Part shown: positions 18,701 through 27,201 of the stretch, piece by piece
Layout: the number at the start of each line of letters is the position of its first letter
Numbering within the stretch: the first letter of the stretch is position 1
NCBI RefSeq assembly: GCF_003340555.1
Contig: NZ_QPLJ01000018.1
Location: forward strand, 26,124-90,123
DNA: 64,000 bases
Source: Jannaschia formosa
Lineage (GTDB): Bacteria > Pseudomonadota > Alphaproteobacteria > Rhodobacterales > Rhodobacteraceae
Direction: 5' to 3'
Notes under the pieces: model-generated
What the model was told of the DNA's origin: nothing
Databases searched by the model: none
Seen by the model: the letters and a program-made list of their open reading frames with translations, nothing else
Program-made: the position numbers and the translations under genes

Positions 18701-18982
18701 CGCGTCGAGCCGCAGGAGCAGCCGCAGCCCCGCCGCCTCGGGCTCAGCCCCGGCCTCGAGATCGAACACCAGCCGCGGCGGGTGGTGGGATTCGCTGCCG
18801 GACCCGAGGGCCAGGTGCAGCCCCGGCCCGCCGGGCAGGTCGAGCCGCCGGACCGTTGCGGGCAGGTTCCGGGCTGTCTCGGAGGCGTACCAGTCGAGCC
18901 GGGCTGTCGGCGACAGCCGGATCGCGTTGCCCTCGGCGGGCAGGCGGTCGGGGCGCGGGACGGGGGCGACGGGATCGGTCAA
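15710..18982 (-). CDS. Large protein with C-terminal CgeB-like glycosyltransferase domain
   Basis: A 1090-residue protein. The C-terminal part (about 745-1060) is GT-B-like: LRIAIANSARRANRAEWGD, then SVMWLISHPDAVS, VLPQCTD, VANSRKVFRDP, and a nucleotide-sugar site around YVSNRVFDVLAAGG. The same module recurs in the protein encoded at 47.8-49.2 kb. A middle region with GAVLMRRADWEALGGLD looks like a degraded GT2 end. The N-terminal 300 residues are beta-rich. I place the start at a TTG that overlaps the upstream stop (TTGA): coding character begins there and the first ATG lies far inside the conserved part. The start is the least certain point. Confidence 0.78.
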   Translation of the reverse strand: MTDPVAPVPRPDRLPAEGNAIRLSPTARLDWYASETARNLPATVRRLDLPGGPGLHLALGSGSESHHPPRLVFDLEAGAEPEAAGLRLLLRLDAPEPQRVLRCLIRPYHGGEPAATPPPDRWLTLRTGLWQEVVTPAFPLSPGDLDRLRIVFLLGRDLDVVLAEATALRRPAPDGMRPPEAPAPMVRPVADLAARRAGPPVGAAELTATQAGPEGHVLTAAPDLAWRAEGTGRTGRVAVAADGRVAGGIAPPLPPGEVLALLGPDGAPLWTGRVPAPGDAPGPALSVDLTRRAEFRLTVAGHAAAAHAPVALLVGDRVAASGTAAAKAGRTDLPDPGGGFRLEAVLPPAEARAPVALQAGDGPPVPILVQGPGTPPPALPPAPPPPEGATARGEVSRATASGIAGRAICPEAPDAPVTLRLTRDGAVLAETRTKGRARGGLDKAARAAALAFRFDLPPGIAAQGARLTLVTDPPGALEGAEIVLPPPPGLTGAAPPPLSSLPEPQGPGPADTILLEPPGRHLSEGLRRRLASHLADPGLGAVGTGGIWLAPDPVPVWHEGDAALPCAALTGAVLMRRADWEALGGLDPALPGALARAELCLWLREAGRGLACLPEGPAPGEAAIGAEEFRRHLGARARRLLRADAEGALTGTRPRVALLASPEAAGMLAPALAEALPCHLRLPPDADLAATDIALVADPALDPRRIAGAEPGLTLLGWGADAPDTPLALACDRLVDSVPAVARRPPPPLRIAIANSARRANRAEWGDAHFADSLAAAVRRLGHVARVDDRDDWQGAAHGLAQADDAVIALRGLHPYTPRRGQVSVMWLISHPDAVSPAEIAAFDHACIASAPHAAILEQLLPGRLSVLPQCTDTTRFAFDPGRAADGPPLYVANSRKVFRDPVRWALAHDLPLEIHGRGWEALAEDPRLQDRLIPNEVLGQLYGAARWVVCDHWADMARLGYVSNRVFDVLAAGGRLLVDEVAGLEDLVPARFFTRYTSEAEFVAALSAPPPPAHGLRGNPGAHGSRENPAAPDLRAEAAAWAATHHSFDARAATLVARIEALLRPGRGDLPSPPDSRKGDTILPADQTP

Positions 18983-19683
18983 TAGCGGGTCGCCCCATCG
19001 GGGTCGTAGCCGAAGCGCGCGAAATCGACGGCGTAGAGCCGGGCCACCAGCGCCCGCTCGGCGGGGTCGGCGCGGAAGTCGGGGGCGGCGCGGCCCTTCC
19101 TGATCCGCCAGTGGCCGCGCCATTGCGCGCGCCCGATCTCGCGCGGGCCCGTCGTGTCGCCGCTTTGCGCGTCGAGCCAGGGGATCACCGCCTCGAGCCC
19201 GTCCTCGATGCGGAAGATCGCGGGTTCCGGGTCGCCCGGGACGGGCGCGGGATGGTCCGCCGGGACGGGCGCGGGCAGGAAATCGGCCGTCGGGCGGATG
19301 TGATTGTCGAACGCAAAGGGGTCGCGTGCCCGCGCCTCCCAGGCGCCTTCGAGCCAGGTGCCGAAGGAGGTGCCCGGGGGCACGGCATCCTCGACCTCCA
19401 GCTTGAAGAGACAGGCCGAGACCAGCCAGTCGAGCGGGTGGCGCACGACGGCGAAGGCCGCGTCGAAGAAGCCCGGCGGGAACAGCCGGGCGAGGTCCTC
19501 GCCCGCGACATGCTGCGGCGAGGAGCGGGTCCAGCGCGCCGCCTCGGGGCGGGCGCTGAACTTGCGTTCGAGGAAGGCGGGCGGGCCGAAGCGCTCGGCC
19601 AGGTAGGCGCCGAGCGCGGTGCCCCCGCATTTGGGGATATGGGCGAAGTAGAGCAGCGCACCTCCGGCCCTGATGATCGGCAT
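18979..19683 (-). CDS. Sulfotransferase family 2-type protein
   Basis: A 234-residue cytosolic sulfotransferase of the type related to carbohydrate sulfotransferases: YFAHIPKCGGTALGA (about 12-26) is the classic 5'-phosphosulfate loop of that family, and FAVVRHPLDWLVSA is the matching 3'-phosphate site. It differs in both motifs from the other sulfotransferase-like genes in the window, so it belongs to a different subgroup. It heads a run of four genes linked by 4-base overlaps and lies 35 bases downstream of a conserved upstream element. An in-frame extension upstream is Pro/Gly-rich and unsupported. Probable role: sulfation of the polysaccharide or its lipid-linked unit. Confidence 0.85.
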   Translation of the reverse strand: MPIIRAGGALLYFAHIPKCGGTALGAYLAERFGPPAFLERKFSARPEAARWTRSSPQHVAGEDLARLFPPGFFDAAFAVVRHPLDWLVSACLFKLEVEDAVPPGTSFGTWLEGAWEARARDPFAFDNHIRPTADFLPAPVPADHPAPVPGDPEPAIFRIEDGLEAVIPWLDAQSGDTTGPREIGRAQWRGHWRIRKGRAAPDFRADPAERALVARLYAVDFARFGYDPDGATRY

Positions 19684-19717
19684 CGTCCCCTCCGCCTCCG
19701 CGTCCCCGGGGGGGTGA

Positions 19718-19754
19718 TAGAGCGCCGGGCACGGACATGGAATCGGAAAAGCCC
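19718..19754 (-). promoter_or_regulatory. Shared upstream element, copy A
   Basis: On the minus strand it contains TTTTCCGATTCCATGTCCG, then CCCGGCGCTCTA. It matches the element at 37576-37612 without gaps at 31 of 37 positions. It ends 35 bases before the start of the sulfotransferase gene that leads the four-gene run, a distance that fits a promoter or activator site. Confidence 0.6.
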
Positions 19755-21026
19755 GGGGGCGGGGCGGGTCCAAGGGGGACGCCCCCGGACCTCCGGCGGC
19801 CCCGGCATCGCCCGGTCCGGGGCCCCGGACGCCGCCCGGATGGGGGATCCGTCCGGCGGGCATGTCCGGGAGACGTCGAAAGGCGCCCGCCCGGACGGGG
19901 ACGGGCCCGCCACGCGGCCTCTTCCCGCGGAAGGGCGACGCCTCAAGGGCGTTTCCCGATCTCAGCATCGGCCACACCCCTTGCTCCGGGCCGTCGGAGG
20001 GAGGGGGCATTTCGCGGGCCGGGAGGGGCTACGCCCTACGGCGCCCTCGTTTGTCGGAATGAGGATTATGTCATGCCGATGCGCGTCGGGGCCGGACGGT
20101 CGGGGCGCGGCGACGTGGCCCGGCATCGTCGGACCCCAGGCCCTGTGGCGGACGAGGGAGATGCCGGCGTCGCGCCGGCTGTCGGGCGCATGGGCGGTCC
20201 GGTCCGGAAGATCCCGGCGGAACCGGCCCGGACGGGGGGGCAGCGGCAGGTCGAGAGAGCCGGGGGCGGCGATGCCGGATACAGGTGGGGTGTGGATCGG
20301 CCGGTCGGGGACGGAGCGGGAACGAGGCGTGAAGTCCTGCGTCCGGGCCTTGCTCGGCCGGATGCCGGGAATGAGGACCAGGACGAGGGGCCTCCGGTCG
20401 GCCTCGGTCGGCTCGGTCTCCTCCCCGGAGGAGGGGAGCGATGCCGGAGCAGGTCCCCGTCTCCAGTCGGCCAGGAAGACGGCTCCGGTTTCGAATGTCC
20501 GGAGCTGCGCCGCCGGAGGGCTGGCCCATTGCCTCCGCCGCGTGGCGCGCCGGGTCCCTGCCCTGCCCGGTCGGCTGGGCGGCGATATGCTCCGGCACCG
20601 GCAGCAGGGCTGTCCCGACCTGCCGCGTCGAAGGCTTGCCGGCCGGCCCGGTCGAAGAGGTCGTCGCGGCCTCGGACGGCGCCTTGCGGGCGTAGGGTCC
20701 GCACCGGTCCATCGGGGCGTCCAGCCGCCTGATCCGGGTGGGCGTCCGGGCGCGGCCGGACCCGCCCCGGCTTTCTGTCCCGTCGGGGATCGACCGCCGC
20801 TCCGGTCCCTCGGGGCGTCGGGATGCTGGCGCGGGGTTCTGTCCAAGGGCCCTGCCCCGGGCGTCGCGCGCGGCGCGGGGGCCCGGGGGGCGTCTGGCAC
20901 GCTCCGCGTCCCGTGCCGCGACGCCTTCCTGCCGCCCGTCCGGGGGAACGACATGCCGGAGGAAACGGCGCGTCCTCCCTGTGAGGAGCGTATCCTGCGC
21001 CTCCCGGGAGCGCGGTCGCCGCCGCC
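19755..21026. other. Long region without a convincing gene
   Basis: About 1.27 kb in which open frames exist on both strands but all are Arg/Gly/Pro-rich, lack recognisable motifs and show no good ribosome site. It lies between the end of the PssE-like gene and the start of the sulfotransferase-led run, both on the minus strand. A hairpin-prone tract follows element copy A around 19750-19790. It could be decayed coding sequence or a long leader; I see no RNA gene that I can name. Confidence 0.4.
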
Positions 21027-21500
21027 TCAGGCGCCGTCGATCAGCCCCGCGAGATGGGCGTGCAGTGCGGCGAGGGAGGCGCCGTCCCCGGTGGTGGGCG
21101 GCGGTGGCGGAGAGGCCAGGGCGGCGCCGAGATCGGCCTCGTCCCAGACCACGTGCAGCCCCGCGCGGGCGCCGAGGCGGCGGGCGGTGGCGGCCTGGTG
21201 GTCGTTGCGATGCTCGCCCAGATCGGCGCGGCGGGGCACCAGGATCAGCGGCCGGTCGTACTGGCGCGCCGCCAGGATCGAGCCGATCCCGGCATGGGCG
21301 ACGACGACCCGCGCCGCCGAGAAGAGCGCGTCGAAGCGGTCGGGCGGCAGGGTCGCGTGCAGCTCCAGATGGGGATAGCGGCCGGGATCGGGGCCGATCT
21401 GGGCCACGACCCGCTCCTCCGGCATGCGCGCTGCCCAGGCGTCGAGGGCGCGGACGAGCCTCGGGAAGGGAAGCTGGGTGCCGGTGGTGGCGAAGATCAT
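21027..21500 (-). CDS. PssE/Alg13-like glycosyltransferase subunit
   Basis: A 157-residue protein matching the C-terminal half of family-28 GT-B enzymes, the donor-binding catalytic partner in split glycosyltransferases such as Alg13 or rhizobial PssE. Visible motifs are FATTGTQLPFPRLVRALD at the start and VVVAHAGIGSILAARQYDRP, with the conserved HAG-GS nucleotide-binding loop. It has no membrane segment, so it would depend on its partner for membrane location. The start overlaps the stop of that partner, the gene just upstream, by four bases. Together they likely add the second sugar to the lipid-linked unit, as in rhizobial EPS. Confidence 0.88.
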   Translation of the reverse strand: MIFATTGTQLPFPRLVRALDAWAARMPEERVVAQIGPDPGRYPHLELHATLPPDRFDALFSAARVVVAHAGIGSILAARQYDRPLILVPRRADLGEHRNDHQAATARRLGARAGLHVVWDEADLGAALASPPPPPTTGDGASLAALHAHLAGLIDGA

Positions 21501-22153
21501 CGCGGCGATCCCGGATCCGGGAGGGCGTCCTGCGGGACGGGGACCTGGGGCCCGGCCGCATCCGGTTCGCCGGCGGCCCGCGGCGGGTTCGGCCGGGCGA
21601 GCGTGCCGGGGACCGGACGAAGGTCTTCCGGCAGGCCGCCCGCGTCCGGCCGGACCGGCCCGTGGTCAGGGCCCTGCAGGGGGTCCGCCGACCCGTTGAG
21701 GATCGAGCCGGCGAAGGTCGCCCCCTCCGCCTCCGCCACGTCCGGCCATTGCGACAGCCGGTGGCTGGCGAAGCGCGCGGCGAGGCGGCCCGAGGCGGAC
21801 ATCTCCTCGGCGTTGGCGATGCTGTCGACCCAGATCGTGCGCGCGCCCAACAGCCGGCCCGCGGCCAGGGCCAGCACGCCCGGCAGCGCGCCGGTCGTGA
21901 TCACCACATGCGGGCGGCAGCGCAGGACGTGCCAGGTCACGGCGGCCAGGCAGGCCAGCACCCGCAGCGGCGTGTCCCGGTTGCAATCCGGCACGATGCG
22001 GACCGGGGCGTCGCCGGAGCCGGGCGTCAGGCCCCGCAGGGTCGTCAGCCAGGTCGTCTCGTGATGCGCGAAGGACGGGCGCAGCATCAGAAGCTGCATC
22101 CAGTGACCTCCGGCGGAGGCCACGGCCAGGACGCGGCGGCGGGGACGGCTCAT
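21497..22153 (-). CDS. PssD/Alg14-like glycosyltransferase subunit
   Basis: A 218-residue protein resembling Alg14/PssD, which anchors the catalytic partner to the membrane and binds the lipid acceptor. It has VLAVASAGGHWMQLLML (residues 8-24), the typical GGH loop, then VVITTGALPGVLALAAG and WVDSIANAEEMS, which fit the family. The last 50 residues are Pro-rich and not part of the fold. It overlaps the rhomboid gene upstream (ATGA) and the PssE-like gene downstream (ATGA). The pairing is known from EPS and capsule loci. Confidence 0.87.
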   Translation of the reverse strand: MSRPRRRVLAVASAGGHWMQLLMLRPSFAHHETTWLTTLRGLTPGSGDAPVRIVPDCNRDTPLRVLACLAAVTWHVLRCRPHVVITTGALPGVLALAAGRLLGARTIWVDSIANAEEMSASGRLAARFASHRLSQWPDVAEAEGATFAGSILNGSADPLQGPDHGPVRPDAGGLPEDLRPVPGTLARPNPPRAAGEPDAAGPQVPVPQDALPDPGSPR

Positions 22154-22824
22154 GGCTCCGGGCTCGGGGGGTCGGGCGCGAGCAGCGCGCCCAGCACGAA
22201 GCCGCCGAGATGCGCCTGCCAGGCCAGCTGCCCGGCGAGCGCCCACCACATGGCGAGGTTCAGCCCCAGCAGGACCGCCGCCGCGATCAGCACCGGGCGC
22301 TGGCTCAGGCCCTGCGCGCGGCCCTCGGCCCAGCTCCAGCGGAGCAGGCCACCGGCCAGCCCGAAGAGCCCGCCCGAGGCGCCGACCATCGGCGCCGGGC
22401 CGGCGGCCAGCAGCCCCTGCGCCACCGCCCCGCCCAGCACCCCCGCCGCCATCAGCGCGACCAGCCCGCGGGCGCCCGCCCGCTCGCCCACGGCGCGGCC
22501 CAGCGACCACAGCGTCACCATGTTCATCGCCAGGTGCCAGAGCCCGCCATGCAGCAGCGCGTAGCTCAGGAACATCGTCCAGGGCTGCAGAGCGTAGTTC
22601 GGCTGCCACCCGCCCCCGAGGAGCGACGGCCAGAAGGCGCCGTAGTCATAGGCCAGCGCGCGCCAGCGCGGGCTGCCGATCAGGCCCCGGTCCGCCAGTT
22701 GCAGCGTCAGCTCGACCGCGGTGCAGGCCAGCAGCGTCGTCCACAGGACCGTGCGGGCGCCCGGCCCGTAGCGGTCGGGGCGGGGCGGGGCGGTCGCCGG
22801 CCCGGGCGGTCGCGCGGAGGTCAT
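22150..22824 (-). CDS. Rhomboid family intramembrane serine protease
   Basis: A 224-residue polytopic membrane protein with the rhomboid active-site set: HLAMNM (His97, Asn101) in one helix, GASGG (Ser150) and AHLGG (His205). Six hydrophobic helices can be picked out. It cleaves transmembrane segments of substrate proteins within the membrane. The gene sits inside a run of four overlapping genes between the exosortase and the PssD/PssE pair, so it may process the same class of C-terminally anchored substrates or the exosortase itself; this is inference. Rhomboid-type rhombosortases act on GlyGly-CTERM proteins, but I see no such substrate here. Confidence 0.9.
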   Translation of the reverse strand: MTSARPPGPATAPPRPDRYGPGARTVLWTTLLACTAVELTLQLADRGLIGSPRWRALAYDYGAFWPSLLGGGWQPNYALQPWTMFLSYALLHGGLWHLAMNMVTLWSLGRAVGERAGARGLVALMAAGVLGGAVAQGLLAAGPAPMVGASGGLFGLAGGLLRWSWAEGRAQGLSQRPVLIAAAVLLGLNLAMWWALAGQLAWQAHLGGFVLGALLAPDPPSPEP

Positions 22825-24440
22825 CGGGACGCGCGGTCTTCTTCCTCGGACCCGCCGGGGATGAAGCGCGGCAGGCGCGGCAGGGTCTCGGCCATCAGGT
22901 CGAGGAGGCGGGCATCGGCCGCCGCGACGTCCCCGTCCGGCCCGATCGGTGTAACGAAGCGCACCAGCGCGCCATCGGTCCGGTCGGTCAGCAGGCTGTC
23001 GCGGACCACCGCCAGCTTGGCCGCGAAGTCGTTGGTGAAGCGCTGGCCGCGCTGTTCGAACCAGTAGTAGACGAGCTGCTGCTGCAGCCCCTTCTGGATG
23101 ATCGCGCGGTTGAGCTCGAAGCTGCCGAAGGCGGTGTCGGGGAAGGACACCGCGTGGCGCTCCAGCGAGAAGATCTCCCAGCCGCCGGCGGGCAGGCAGA
23201 CCTCGGGCGAGTGGATGCCCGAGCCCTCGGTCTGCTTGTGGTAGAAGGCCGAGAAGAAGTTGACCGGCATCCCCTCGCCCGGGACGACATAGGTCGCGTT
23301 GATGTAGTCGTCGGCGCCCAGCACGCCCTCGATATCGGGCTCCAGCGGGGTGGTGAAGCCGTTCCAGTCGCCCAACGTCCGCGGGAAGAGCGCGAAGCCG
23401 TCCCGCGCCACCGGCATCGGGGTCGGGGCCTGCACCGTCAGGTGGAGCGCGGCGACGGCCGCCGTGACCGCGGTGGCCGCGACCAGCATCGCCGTCGCCG
23501 GCAGCCCCGCGATCCGCCCCGCCACGCCCGCAAGACCGGTCGTGTCGAGATCGACGGCCTCCGACAGCGGCAGCGGGTTCGGGGTCAGGCGCTGCAGGGC
23601 CACCGCCGCCAGGAACAGCAGCGCGATGCAGGACATGAAGATGATCCAGCCCTCGAAGAAATGCAGGAAGCCCTCGGCATGGCTTATCCCGTAGGCGTTC
23701 ACCAGCACCCCGATCACCCCGATCCGGAAGGAGTTCATGAAGACGGTCAGCGGCGCGGCCAGCGCGAAGATGACGACCTTGTGCCAGAACGGGCCGCGAT
23801 AGAGGATCGCGAAGAGATAGCTGAAGGACAGGATCGGGAACAGGTAGCGCAGGCCCGAGCAGGCCTCGGCCACCTGCAGCTTGTAGACGCCGAGATCGAT
23901 GATGTTGCCGTCGAGATGGACCGGCACGCCGGCCAGCTTCACGAACCAGACGCCGAGCTCGGAGGAGACGCCCTGCAGGAAGGTCGTCATCTGCCAGTAG
24001 AGGAACTGCGGCAGCGGCAGCATGAAGATCAGGTGCAGGACGGGAAGCTGGTGGCGGATCCCCCGCTCCCAGCCGAAGACGGTCAGCACGACGCCCCCGG
24101 TCCAGAGGATGAAGGCGTAGGTGACGATGTCGGGGATGCGCACCGCATTGCCCAGCCCGGCGATGGCCAGCGCGGCGGCGATCACCAGAAGGCCCGGCCA
24201 GCGCCGGACGGGACCGGTCTGCGCCCGCTCCGGCCGGTCGCGCAGCTCGCGCAGGAACAGATAGAGCGAGATCAGCGGGATCAGCGGCCCGTGGCTGTAT
24301 TCCGGCGTCGACCAGGCCTCGGCCAGCGAGACGAAGCCGATCCAGAAGACCGGCAGCGAGACCAGCACCAGCAGCGCGAGCAGCGGCCCGCCCGTCCGCA
24401 GGCCGAACCCCGAGGAATGGCTGTCGTCGATCTGGGCCAT
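22821..24440 (-). CDS. xrtD: Exosortase with fused EpsI domain (XrtD-like)
   Basis: A 539-residue membrane protein that should recognise, cut and transfer proteins with a C-terminal sorting signal. About eight transmembrane helices make up the first 290 residues, with the catalytic triad of the family visible: Cys194 in EACSGLRYL, Arg239 in NSFRIGVIG and His260 in LHFFEGW. The C-terminal 220 residues match the EpsI domain found fused to exosortases ([10 protein letters not shown], then [13 protein letters not shown]). Fused exosortase-EpsI proteins in Rhodobacterales are mostly the XrtD, VPLPA-CTERM type; I infer that subtype from length and taxon. No VPLPA-CTERM substrate was seen in the window. 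The stop overlaps the start of the rhomboid gene by four bases. Confidence 0.88.
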   Translation of the reverse strand: MAQIDDSHSSGFGLRTGGPLLALLVLVSLPVFWIGFVSLAEAWSTPEYSHGPLIPLISLYLFLRELRDRPERAQTGPVRRWPGLLVIAAALAIAGLGNAVRIPDIVTYAFILWTGGVVLTVFGWERGIRHQLPVLHLIFMLPLPQFLYWQMTTFLQGVSSELGVWFVKLAGVPVHLDGNIIDLGVYKLQVAEACSGLRYLFPILSFSYLFAILYRGPFWHKVVIFALAAPLTVFMNSFRIGVIGVLVNAYGISHAEGFLHFFEGWIIFMSCIALLFLAAVALQRLTPNPLPLSEAVDLDTTGLAGVAGRIAGLPATAMLVAATAVTAAVAALHLTVQAPTPMPVARDGFALFPRTLGDWNGFTTPLEPDIEGVLGADDYINATYVVPGEGMPVNFFSAFYHKQTEGSGIHSPEVCLPAGGWEIFSLERHAVSFPDTAFGSFELNRAIIQKGLQQQLVYYWFEQRGQRFTNDFAAKLAVVRDSLLTDRTDGALVRFVTPIGPDGDVAAADARLLDLMAETLPRLPRFIPGGSEEEDRASR

Positions 24441-24542
24441 GGCGTCGTGTCCTTCGGGCGCGGCGTCGGGGATTCGGGCGAAAGGAGGGGAAAGGGGATG
24501 CCCGCGCCCCTATAGACCATCGGGGCGGTGACAAGAAGGCGA

Positions 24543-24558
24543 GGCGGCGCCCGCCGCC
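24543..24558 (-). terminator. Possible terminator hairpin
   Basis: GGCGGC-GCCC-GCCGCC lies directly after the stop of the PrsT-like gene in its direction of transcription. There is no T-run, so the call rests on position and a 6-bp GC stem. Confidence 0.35.
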
Positions 24559-24563
24559 CGGCC

Positions 24564-27095
24564 CTATTGCCCGTCGGTCACGGCGTCGGTGGCGGCGTCG
24601 GGGACGACGCCCGCGGCCTCCAGCACGTCGAGCTCGGCCCGGGCGCGGGCCACCTGCGGCGGCGGGGGTCCCGGCAGCTCGATGGCCAGCGCGCGGCGGA
24701 ACTGCTGCGCGGCCTCCTCGCGGCGGTCCTGCGCCAGATAGGCCATGCCGAGATGGTACTGCACCGCCGGGTCGCCCGGCAGGCCCTGCGCGGCGGGCTC
24801 GAGATAGGCGATCGCGGTCTCGGCGTCGCCGCGGCGATGGGCGATCCAGCCATAGGTGTCCTGGAAGGCGGGGACCTCGGCGTCGCGCAGGCGGCGGGCG
24901 ACGGCCCAGGCGCGCTCCAGGTTCTCGGGATCCTCGGTCATGGTCGAGAGCAGGCTGGCGAGGTTGTTGGCGACGATCGCGTTGTTCGGCGCCAGCTCGT
25001 AGAGCCGCTCGTAGACGGCCAGCGCGCCCTCGGGGTCGCCGCGCTGCTCCAGCAGGCTCGCCTGCGACCAGAGCAGGTTCGGCCCCTCGGGCAGCGCCGC
25101 CAGCGCCTCTTCCAGCACGGCATCGGCGCCCTCGGGATCGCCCTGCGCGGCGCGCAGGCGGATCAGGCTCATCCAGACCGTCTCGAGGTCGGGCCGGTCT
25201 TCCACCAGGGCGCGGAAGGCGGTCTCGGCCCCCGCCAGGTCGCCCACGGCCTGCAGCGTGGCCGCAAGGGCGAGGCGGCGGACGATGTCCCCGGGGTCCT
25301 CGGCCAGCAGCGCCTCGGCATAGGCGCGCGCGCCCTCGAGGTCGCCGGCCTGCAGCCGGGCGCGCAGCGCGGCGACGCGCAGCGAGACGTCGCGGGCCGC
25401 GTCCTCGCCCGCGGCCAGCTGGTCGAGGAAGGCCACCGCCTCCTCGGCGCGGCCCTCGGCGGCCAGGCGCACGGCCTGCAGCCCGTCGGCGGCCTGCACG
25501 GCCTGCTCGGTCCCGAGGTTGCGCAGGCTGGCCTCGACATCGGCGGCGCGGCGCCAGTCCTCCATCCCGCGATAGGTCCGGGCCAGGGCGAGCAGCAGCT
25601 GCAGATTGCCCCGGTCCTGCCGGAGCGCGGCGATCAGCGCCTCCTCGGCGGGCAGGAAGCGGCCCTCGCGGATCAGGTAGTCGGCATAGCGCAGGGTCTC
25701 GGCCGGGGCGCGGCCCGACACGTCGACGGCCAGCGACAGCATGTCGGCGGCCAGCGCGCGGGCGCCGTTCCTCAGATGCGCCTGCGCCATCAGCGTCATC
25801 GCGGCGGTGTCCTCGGGCGCGGCGTCGAGCGCGGTGCGCAGGCCGGCGATGGCGCGGTCGACCCGGTCGGCCTCGATGTCCCACGCGGCCTGCAGCTTGA
25901 GCGCGTCGACCTGGGTGGCGTCGGCCTCCAGCACCTCGGCGACCAGACGCTGGGCGCCGACGCGGTTGCCGGTCTGCTCCAGCATCTGCGCCAGCAGCAC
26001 GCGCAGCTCGTTCTCCTCGATGCCGGTGCCGGCGCCCGCGAGCAGCGCCTCGAGTTCGGCGATGGCGGGGCCGGTCTCGCCCGCGGCGAAGCGGATGCGC
26101 GCCCGCTGCGCGCGCAGCGCGGCGGGGGCGTCCTCCCCGGCCAGGGCCTCGTCCAGCGCGGCGAGCGCGGCCTCGGTCCCGCGCTGCTCGAGCAGGAAGC
26201 CCACGCGCAGCACCTCGCGCTCGGCCCGGACCGCGGGGTCGTCGGTGGCGGCGACATAGCCGGCCAGCACCTCGAGCGCGTCCTCCACCCGCCCGTTCCC
26301 CGCAAGGAAGCGCACCAGGTCGCCGGTCACCGCATCATCGTCGGGAAACCGGTCGCGGCGTTCATAGAGCGCCGACTCCAGCCCCTCCATGTCCTGCATC
26401 CCGACCAGCACCCGCAGCCGGGCGTCGTGCAGGCTGCGGTCGTCCGGCGCGATGGCGAGCACGGTGCCGAACCGCTCCAGCGCACCGGGCAGGTCCTCGG
26501 CGCGCAGCGCGCCGTCGATGGCGATGCGGTGCAGCGCCAGCGTCCCGGGCTGGGTCTCCAGCAGCTCCAGCGCGCGGGCACCGGCGGCGGCGCGGGCCTC
26601 GGGGTCCTCGGCTTCCAGCGCATCGGCATAGTCGATCGAGACGGCCAGGGCCTGGACGTCCGGGTTTTCGGGGGCGGCGTCGCGGGCGCGGCCGCCATAG
26701 CGGCGCACCGCCTCCCAGTCGCCGCGCTCCAGCGCGAGCTGGGCCAGGGTGACGTTGCCGGTCAGGTCGTCGGGATACTGCTCGACCAGGCGCAGGTACT
26801 GGCCATAGGCCTCGCGGGTGCGGCCCATCTCCAGCACGGTGGCGGCATAGAGCGCGCGCGCCTCGCGGTGCTGGCCGTCGAGGTCGAAGACGTTGCGCAG
26901 CTCGACCAGGGCGCGCTCGGGATCGCCCTCCTCGAGGAGGGCCAGCGCGCTCCGGTAGCGTTCCTCGGCGCGCTCCTCGGCGGACTGGCAGGCCGCCAGG
27001 GCCAGCACCGTCAGCCCCGCCAGCAGGGCGGGGCGCAGGCGCGGACGGAAGGAGGGGCGAGACTGGACCATGATCGAAAACCGTTCCGCTGACAT
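24564..27095 (-). CDS. prsT: PrsT-like TPR lipoprotein of the exosortase/EPS system
   Basis: An 843-residue protein with an N-terminal lipoprotein signal (LALAAC, lipidated Cys36) followed by about 20 tetratricopeptide-like helical pairs spread over the whole length, for example ALVELRNVFDLDGQHREARAL and AAQQFRRALAIE near the end. Length and repeat content match the PEP-CTERM-system TPR protein PrsT. Such proteins are encoded beside exosortases and polysaccharide genes and probably form a periplasmic scaffold. I chose the ATG at 27095, which has AGGA five bases upstream, over one eight codons later. It follows the sugar transferase and precedes the exosortase on the same strand. Confidence 0.87.
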   Translation of the reverse strand: MSAERFSIMVQSRPSFRPRLRPALLAGLTVLALAACQSAEERAEERYRSALALLEEGDPERALVELRNVFDLDGQHREARALYAATVLEMGRTREAYGQYLRLVEQYPDDLTGNVTLAQLALERGDWEAVRRYGGRARDAAPENPDVQALAVSIDYADALEAEDPEARAAAGARALELLETQPGTLALHRIAIDGALRAEDLPGALERFGTVLAIAPDDRSLHDARLRVLVGMQDMEGLESALYERRDRFPDDDAVTGDLVRFLAGNGRVEDALEVLAGYVAATDDPAVRAEREVLRVGFLLEQRGTEAALAALDEALAGEDAPAALRAQRARIRFAAGETGPAIAELEALLAGAGTGIEENELRVLLAQMLEQTGNRVGAQRLVAEVLEADATQVDALKLQAAWDIEADRVDRAIAGLRTALDAAPEDTAAMTLMAQAHLRNGARALAADMLSLAVDVSGRAPAETLRYADYLIREGRFLPAEEALIAALRQDRGNLQLLLALARTYRGMEDWRRAADVEASLRNLGTEQAVQAADGLQAVRLAAEGRAEEAVAFLDQLAAGEDAARDVSLRVAALRARLQAGDLEGARAYAEALLAEDPGDIVRRLALAATLQAVGDLAGAETAFRALVEDRPDLETVWMSLIRLRAAQGDPEGADAVLEEALAALPEGPNLLWSQASLLEQRGDPEGALAVYERLYELAPNNAIVANNLASLLSTMTEDPENLERAWAVARRLRDAEVPAFQDTYGWIAHRRGDAETAIAYLEPAAQGLPGDPAVQYHLGMAYLAQDRREEAAQQFRRALAIELPGPPPPQVARARAELDVLEAAGVVPDAATDAVTDGQ

Positions 27096-27201
27096 CTGTG
27101 TCCTGTCGGGCGCGCGCGGCAGGAGGGAATTGGCCTTCAGCATCGCCATGCCGGCCCGGAGCGCAAGGGGAGCCGCGGTCGCGCCCCCGCGCCGGGGGCC
27201 G

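Noticed and set aside
19737-20732. Plus-strand open frame of 331 codons in the gene-free region
   Set aside because: Composition is that of random GC-rich sequence, no ribosome site and no motif.
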